NCBI RefSeq assembly: GCF_000376785.1
Contig: NZ_AQXX01000097.1
Span: forward strand, 1 to 51,557
Origin: Hahella ganghwensis DSM 17046
Lineage (GTDB): Bacteria > Pseudomonadota > Gammaproteobacteria > Pseudomonadales > Oleiphilaceae
Reading direction: 5' to 3'
DNA length: 51,557 bases
Shown: positions 49,040 through 51,557 of the stretch, one piece after another
Layout: every line of letters begins with the position of its first letter
How positions within the stretch are numbered: the first letter of the stretch is position 1
The notes under the pieces: model-generated
The model's input: only the letters and a program-made list of their open reading frames with translations
The model's database searches: none
What the model was told of the DNA's origin: nothing
Position numbers and translations under genes: made by a program

Positions 49040-49882
49040 TCAGCGTAAAGGATAGTTGATGGTGAATACAGCGCCATCACGCTCTATCTCTACTTCCAGC
49101 ATACCGCTCTCATAGAGCTCCTGTAGCCTCTGACTGTCTTCTTCTATGTTACCCAAAACATGGCCGTTTACAGAACGAATCACATCACCCTTCTGCATGC
49201 TCATAGCACCCAGCATCGGATTGTTTCCGTTATAAACGTACCCCGAGGGACCTTCATCTGAATTGATTGGACTCAACCCTACAGATGCCAGTGCCGCCCT
49301 TGGATCTTCAGTTAACCTTTGCTGAGCTACACTCATAAACTCCTCAGGAGTGTCTACCCCACCACTCTGAGCCGGGCTTGAAACCTCCTCGATATTGGAA
49401 GCAGCGTAGGTTGCCCCTTCCTCAAAGGTCAGCTTCTCCAGAGCTCCCGACCGACTGAGGAGTATATGGTCATGATAGACCGCGGCCAGTTTTGCATTAC
49501 CCGGCAAGTCATCGTCAATCCGGTAATACTCCGCGTTACGACCGCGCTCCGCAATAATGGCTCCGGACTGATTGTCCGTCAGGCCAACGACAACTCCATA
49601 AAGGTCCAGCCTAAGTTTTGTCTCAGGAGCATCCACCTGTTTCAAAGTGGCTTTATCTGCCTGTTTGATTTTGGCTTTACCAAACAGATTCCAGGACAAG
49701 TAATTTCCCGGCGCACTCAAGCCGTCAGACGTACTCCCTTTGACCGCCCCGGAAGGTAACACAATCGCCTGTGGCGCTCCCTCCCAGAATAACCAGGTCA
49801 ATTTTGCAGCCTGCCAGGCTACCGCAGCAACCAACAGAATTCCTACCCACCAGGCAAGTTTGGCAATAGTAGACGATTGCAT
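49040..49882 (-). CDS. gspC: Type II secretion system protein GspC
   Basis: 280 residues. One inner-membrane helix (WWVGILLVAAVAWQAAKLTW), a periplasmic HR domain (LDLYGVVVGLTDNQSGAIIA through HDHILLSRSGALEKL), and a C-terminal PDZ-like domain (MLGAMSMQKGDVIRSVNGHV). GspC links the inner-membrane platform to the GspD N0 domain. ATG after AGGTGATTTAGACCC. It starts four bases after the gspN stop and ends about 100 bases before gspD. Confidence 0.93.
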   Translation of the reverse strand: MQSSTIAKLAWWVGILLVAAVAWQAAKLTWLFWEGAPQAIVLPSGAVKGSTSDGLSAPGNYLSWNLFGKAKIKQADKATLKQVDAPETKLRLDLYGVVVGLTDNQSGAIIAERGRNAEYYRIDDDLPGNAKLAAVYHDHILLSRSGALEKLTFEEGATYAASNIEEVSSPAQSGGVDTPEEFMSVAQQRLTEDPRAALASVGLSPINSDEGPSGYVYNGNNPMLGAMSMQKGDVIRSVNGHVLGNIEEDSQRLQELYESGMLEVEIERDGAVFTINYPLR

Positions 49883-49886
49883 GGGT

Positions 49887-50642
49887 CTAAATCACCTTTT
49901 GCTGGATTCTGAACACAACATCATCCGGTCCGGAACTTCCACTCCAGGGTGCTCCAGCTAAATCCAGCAACCGACGGCGGATCTGTATCTTCGCCACACC
50001 ATCAGGCCCCATTTGAGCCTGCATCACCGCTTTACCCGATTCTTCTTCCGTAACTTCCAGAGAGATATCCTGGCCGACCTGGGTAATCTGTCCAACCAAC
50101 GGCGGCATTACAGTCGACTGTACCTCTCTGCCCATGGGATAGCTGACAGAGCCACCCTCCCATCGGCCCTGCCCCTTAAGCTCCAGGGGCTTGCCTGTAT
50201 TCAGATCCACCACCGTCGACAAACGCTGGATTGTGAGCACACCGCTGAGATTTAAGCGATGCTGGCGTAACAAAGGATTCAGCGCTGCCAGGTCTAGCTC
50301 CAGATTTGCATCGAGCTCTGCCTGTTCGAAATTTCTTAACGCTCCCTGTGATGTCAGACTGATGCGGTCTGACCTGAAATCAATATTAACCAATGAATCA
50401 GAAGTGATCAGACTCTGGGGAGCCAGTTGCCAGTCGATCACCCCACTGAGCTGACGGCTGCTTAATAGCGCCTCGCCATCCCATAGAGTGCCATTAGTCT
50501 GTTGTACCTTGACGGGTAGCTGTTGCAGCGGAAGCCATTCCTGGACATACCCCCAGGCAAAACTCACAGGCATGTACAATACCAGGGCAATAAAATAGCT
50601 CAGGCCGGCAATTACAAACATTGCTACGGATTTCAGTATCAC
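49887..50642 (-). CDS. gspN: Type II secretion system protein GspN
   Basis: 251 residues. An N-terminal membrane helix (SVAMFVIAGLSYFIALVLYM) and a periplasmic beta-rich domain (TNGTLWDGEALL, GVIDWQLAPQSL, LNLSGVLTIQ, KGQGRWEGGSVSY), as in GspN. The start is GTG with AAGGG nearby. GspN is an accessory inner-membrane component, absent from many T2SS; where present it is usually the last gene, whereas here it heads the gspN-gspC-gspD unit. Promoter expected within 50643-50880. Confidence 0.88.
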   Translation of the reverse strand: MILKSVAMFVIAGLSYFIALVLYMPVSFAWGYVQEWLPLQQLPVKVQQTNGTLWDGEALLSSRQLSGVIDWQLAPQSLITSDSLVNIDFRSDRISLTSQGALRNFEQAELDANLELDLAALNPLLRQHRLNLSGVLTIQRLSTVVDLNTGKPLELKGQGRWEGGSVSYPMGREVQSTVMPPLVGQITQVGQDISLEVTEEESGKAVMQAQMGPDGVAKIQIRRRLLDLAGAPWSGSSGPDDVVFRIQQKVI

Positions 50643-51320
50643 TTCCAGCCCTTTAAATACCGCATCTTCGAAATACTCTTACTTCCGTTTACTTTCTTAT
50701 TCCTGCCGGACACCGAAGCGGGACTCATCAAGCCTCCGGATTTCCCGCCTACCGGCATTATATTGTCGCCACCCAGGACTAACGCCACCTAGGGTTGTCG
50801 TCAGTCAGCATTATTGTTACCTAAGAGTCCGACCTGTTCCTGAGGTTCTTATTTCATACTCAGGATCATGCACTTCTGCCACTTTACCCCGGGCTTAGTT
50901 CTTTTTACCCCGGACTTAGTTCTTTGGTAAGAAAAGTGGCGATATGTCACTCAAAAACCAACAAAATCCCCTTCGTTTGACAATTTTGTCAGTAGCCGAA
51001 CTTTCTAATCAATTACCGGCACTATAGCAAGACCAACCCAAAAATTCGGCGTTAACGTTCGTTAATACTTTAGCTTGTCAGGCACCAGAAACTGCCAGAT
51101 GCCAGACAATATCATTTATCACAAATTACCAGACACCTGAACAGCACAAATGAGCCGGGCACGATATCATACTATCCCAACCCTTTTTGTGACTATCAGC
51201 CACTAAACCAATATCAAATTGCCTATACTGCTAATCCTTTGCAGGTATGGCTAAAAAAAAACCCCGGTAAACCGGCAATGCTGTTCACTTAAGTGTTTGA
51301 GTTAGCGCAGGGCTTAATAG
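50643..51320. other. Long non-coding stretch between gspN and the IS4 element
   Basis: About 680 bases. It holds a 21-bp tandem repeat inside inverted arms (50878-50940), two operator-like palindromes (TGACAA-TT-TTGTCA at 50978-50991 and TTAACG-TT-CGTTAA at 51052-51065) and several CCAGA/TGCCAG repeats around 51080-51120. The IS4 left end should lie somewhere near 51250-51300; CACTTAAGTG at about 51287 is a palindrome in that zone, but I cannot fix the terminus. No gene recognised. Confidence 0.45.
50878..50940. repeat. Two-copy 21-bp tandem repeat flanked by inverted arms
   Basis: Units at 50883-50903 and 50904-50924 share TTTACCCCGG and CTTAGTTCTT and differ at one base (G/A). They lie between GCCACTTT (50878-50885) and AAAGTGGC (50933-50940). 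The position upstream of gspN suits a regulatory site for the secretion genes. Confidence 0.6.
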
Positions 51321-51352
51321 AAAATCCAATGATGGAAACATCATCGGATTTT
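51321..51352 (+). terminator. Terminator-like hairpin shielding the IS4 transposase start
   Basis: AAAATCCAATGATG and CATCATCGGATTTT pair over 14 bp with one mismatch, capped by a GAAA tetraloop, with TT directly before the transposase ATG. It can end transcripts entering the element from outside, and in a read-through RNA it would bury the start region. Known elements such as IS10 and IS50 use similar hairpins against impinging transcription. Confidence 0.7.
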
Positions 51353-51354
51353 TT

Positions 51355-51557
51355 ATGGATTTTCAGCAAGACCTGCTCGACCTCAGCGACCTCTTTAACT
51401 TCTCAGACCTCAGCTCATTTACTCAAAACATCCCCGTCGAATGGGTTGAATCTGCACTGCGTTTGAGTGCCTCCGCGACGATTAGAAGGCGCCGACTACC
51501 ATCAGACCAAGTACTTTGGCTTGTCTTGGGGATGGCAATGTTTCGGGATGAACCCGT
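51355..51557 (+). CDS. IS4-family transposase, N-terminal part (cut by window edge)
   Basis: 67 complete codons are visible and the frame runs off the end. IPVEWVESALRLS, SATIRRRRLPSDQ and VLWLVLGMAMFRDEP match the N-terminal domain (DUF4372/IS4 N-terminal type) that precedes the DDE core in IS4-family transposases such as those of pseudomonads. The ATG has no clear ribosome site and sits at the foot of a strong hairpin, which fits low expression. The catalytic residues and right end are outside the window. Confidence 0.88.
   Translation, partial: MDFQQDLLDLSDLFNFSDLSSFTQNIPVEWVESALRLSASATIRRRRLPSDQVLWLVLGMAMFRDEP

Overview
The window looks like chromosome of a heterotrophic gammaproteobacterium of the Pseudomonadales/Oceanospirillales type. 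The best evidence is the translation block thrS-infC-rpmI-rplT-pheS-pheT-ihfA-merR-tRNA-Pro, an infC that starts with AUU, Fe-dependent sodB, purEK, a gspN-gspC-gspD group, and a DUF1329/YCF48/RND cluster typical of lipid- and hydrocarbon-using marine and soil bacteria. The species cannot be named from the sequence alone.

Layout. Bases 1-6100 are accessory DNA between an IS66 end and tRNA-Pro(GGG): a CSLREA-type surface protein gene cut by the IS66, an unknown gene, a TetR-controlled operon (HD phosphohydrolase plus a prolyl-hydroxylase/WD40 fusion) with two palindromic operators, a zeta-type toxin-antitoxin pair, and a possible 35-residue membrane peptide. Bases 6120-13750 are the translation and nucleoid operon on the minus strand. 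Bases 13900-21000 hold an orphan ParA, a TAXI solute-binding protein, an RND/MMPL exporter, a YCF48 beta-propeller and a DUF1329 outer-membrane-associated protein. Bases 21200-32000 hold housekeeping and conserved unknown genes: pepN, DUF2797, DUF1315, rhomboid protease, metallophosphoesterase, nadK, DUF1853, a PLP desulfhydrase/deaminase and a coiled-coil protein. Inside this stretch is a strong candidate for an undescribed iron-regulated small RNA: Fur box, sigma70-like promoter, three stem-loops and a T7 tail.

Bases 32300-36550 hold fadH with a divergent AraC-type regulator, a 28-residue acidic mini-protein, and a tandem duplication of a tRNA-Asp/tRNA-Val pair. Bases 36600-46900 hold two small unknown genes, a membrane coiled-coil protein, purE-purK, sodB, a GGDEF/EAL protein with a degenerate GGDQF site, and lemA with an M48 protease. 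Bases 46990-50640 encode GspN, GspC and GspD of a type II secretion system. The window ends in the 5' part of an IS4-family transposase preceded by a terminator-like hairpin.

The best new leads are (1) the Fur-box small RNA, which also shows a discontinuous 14-bp match to the sodB start region 16 kb away, (2) the TetR-HD-P4H/WD40 module, whose promoter and operator architecture can be read directly, and (3) the two mini-ORFs. Genes were recognised from motifs and memory of families; no database search was run.
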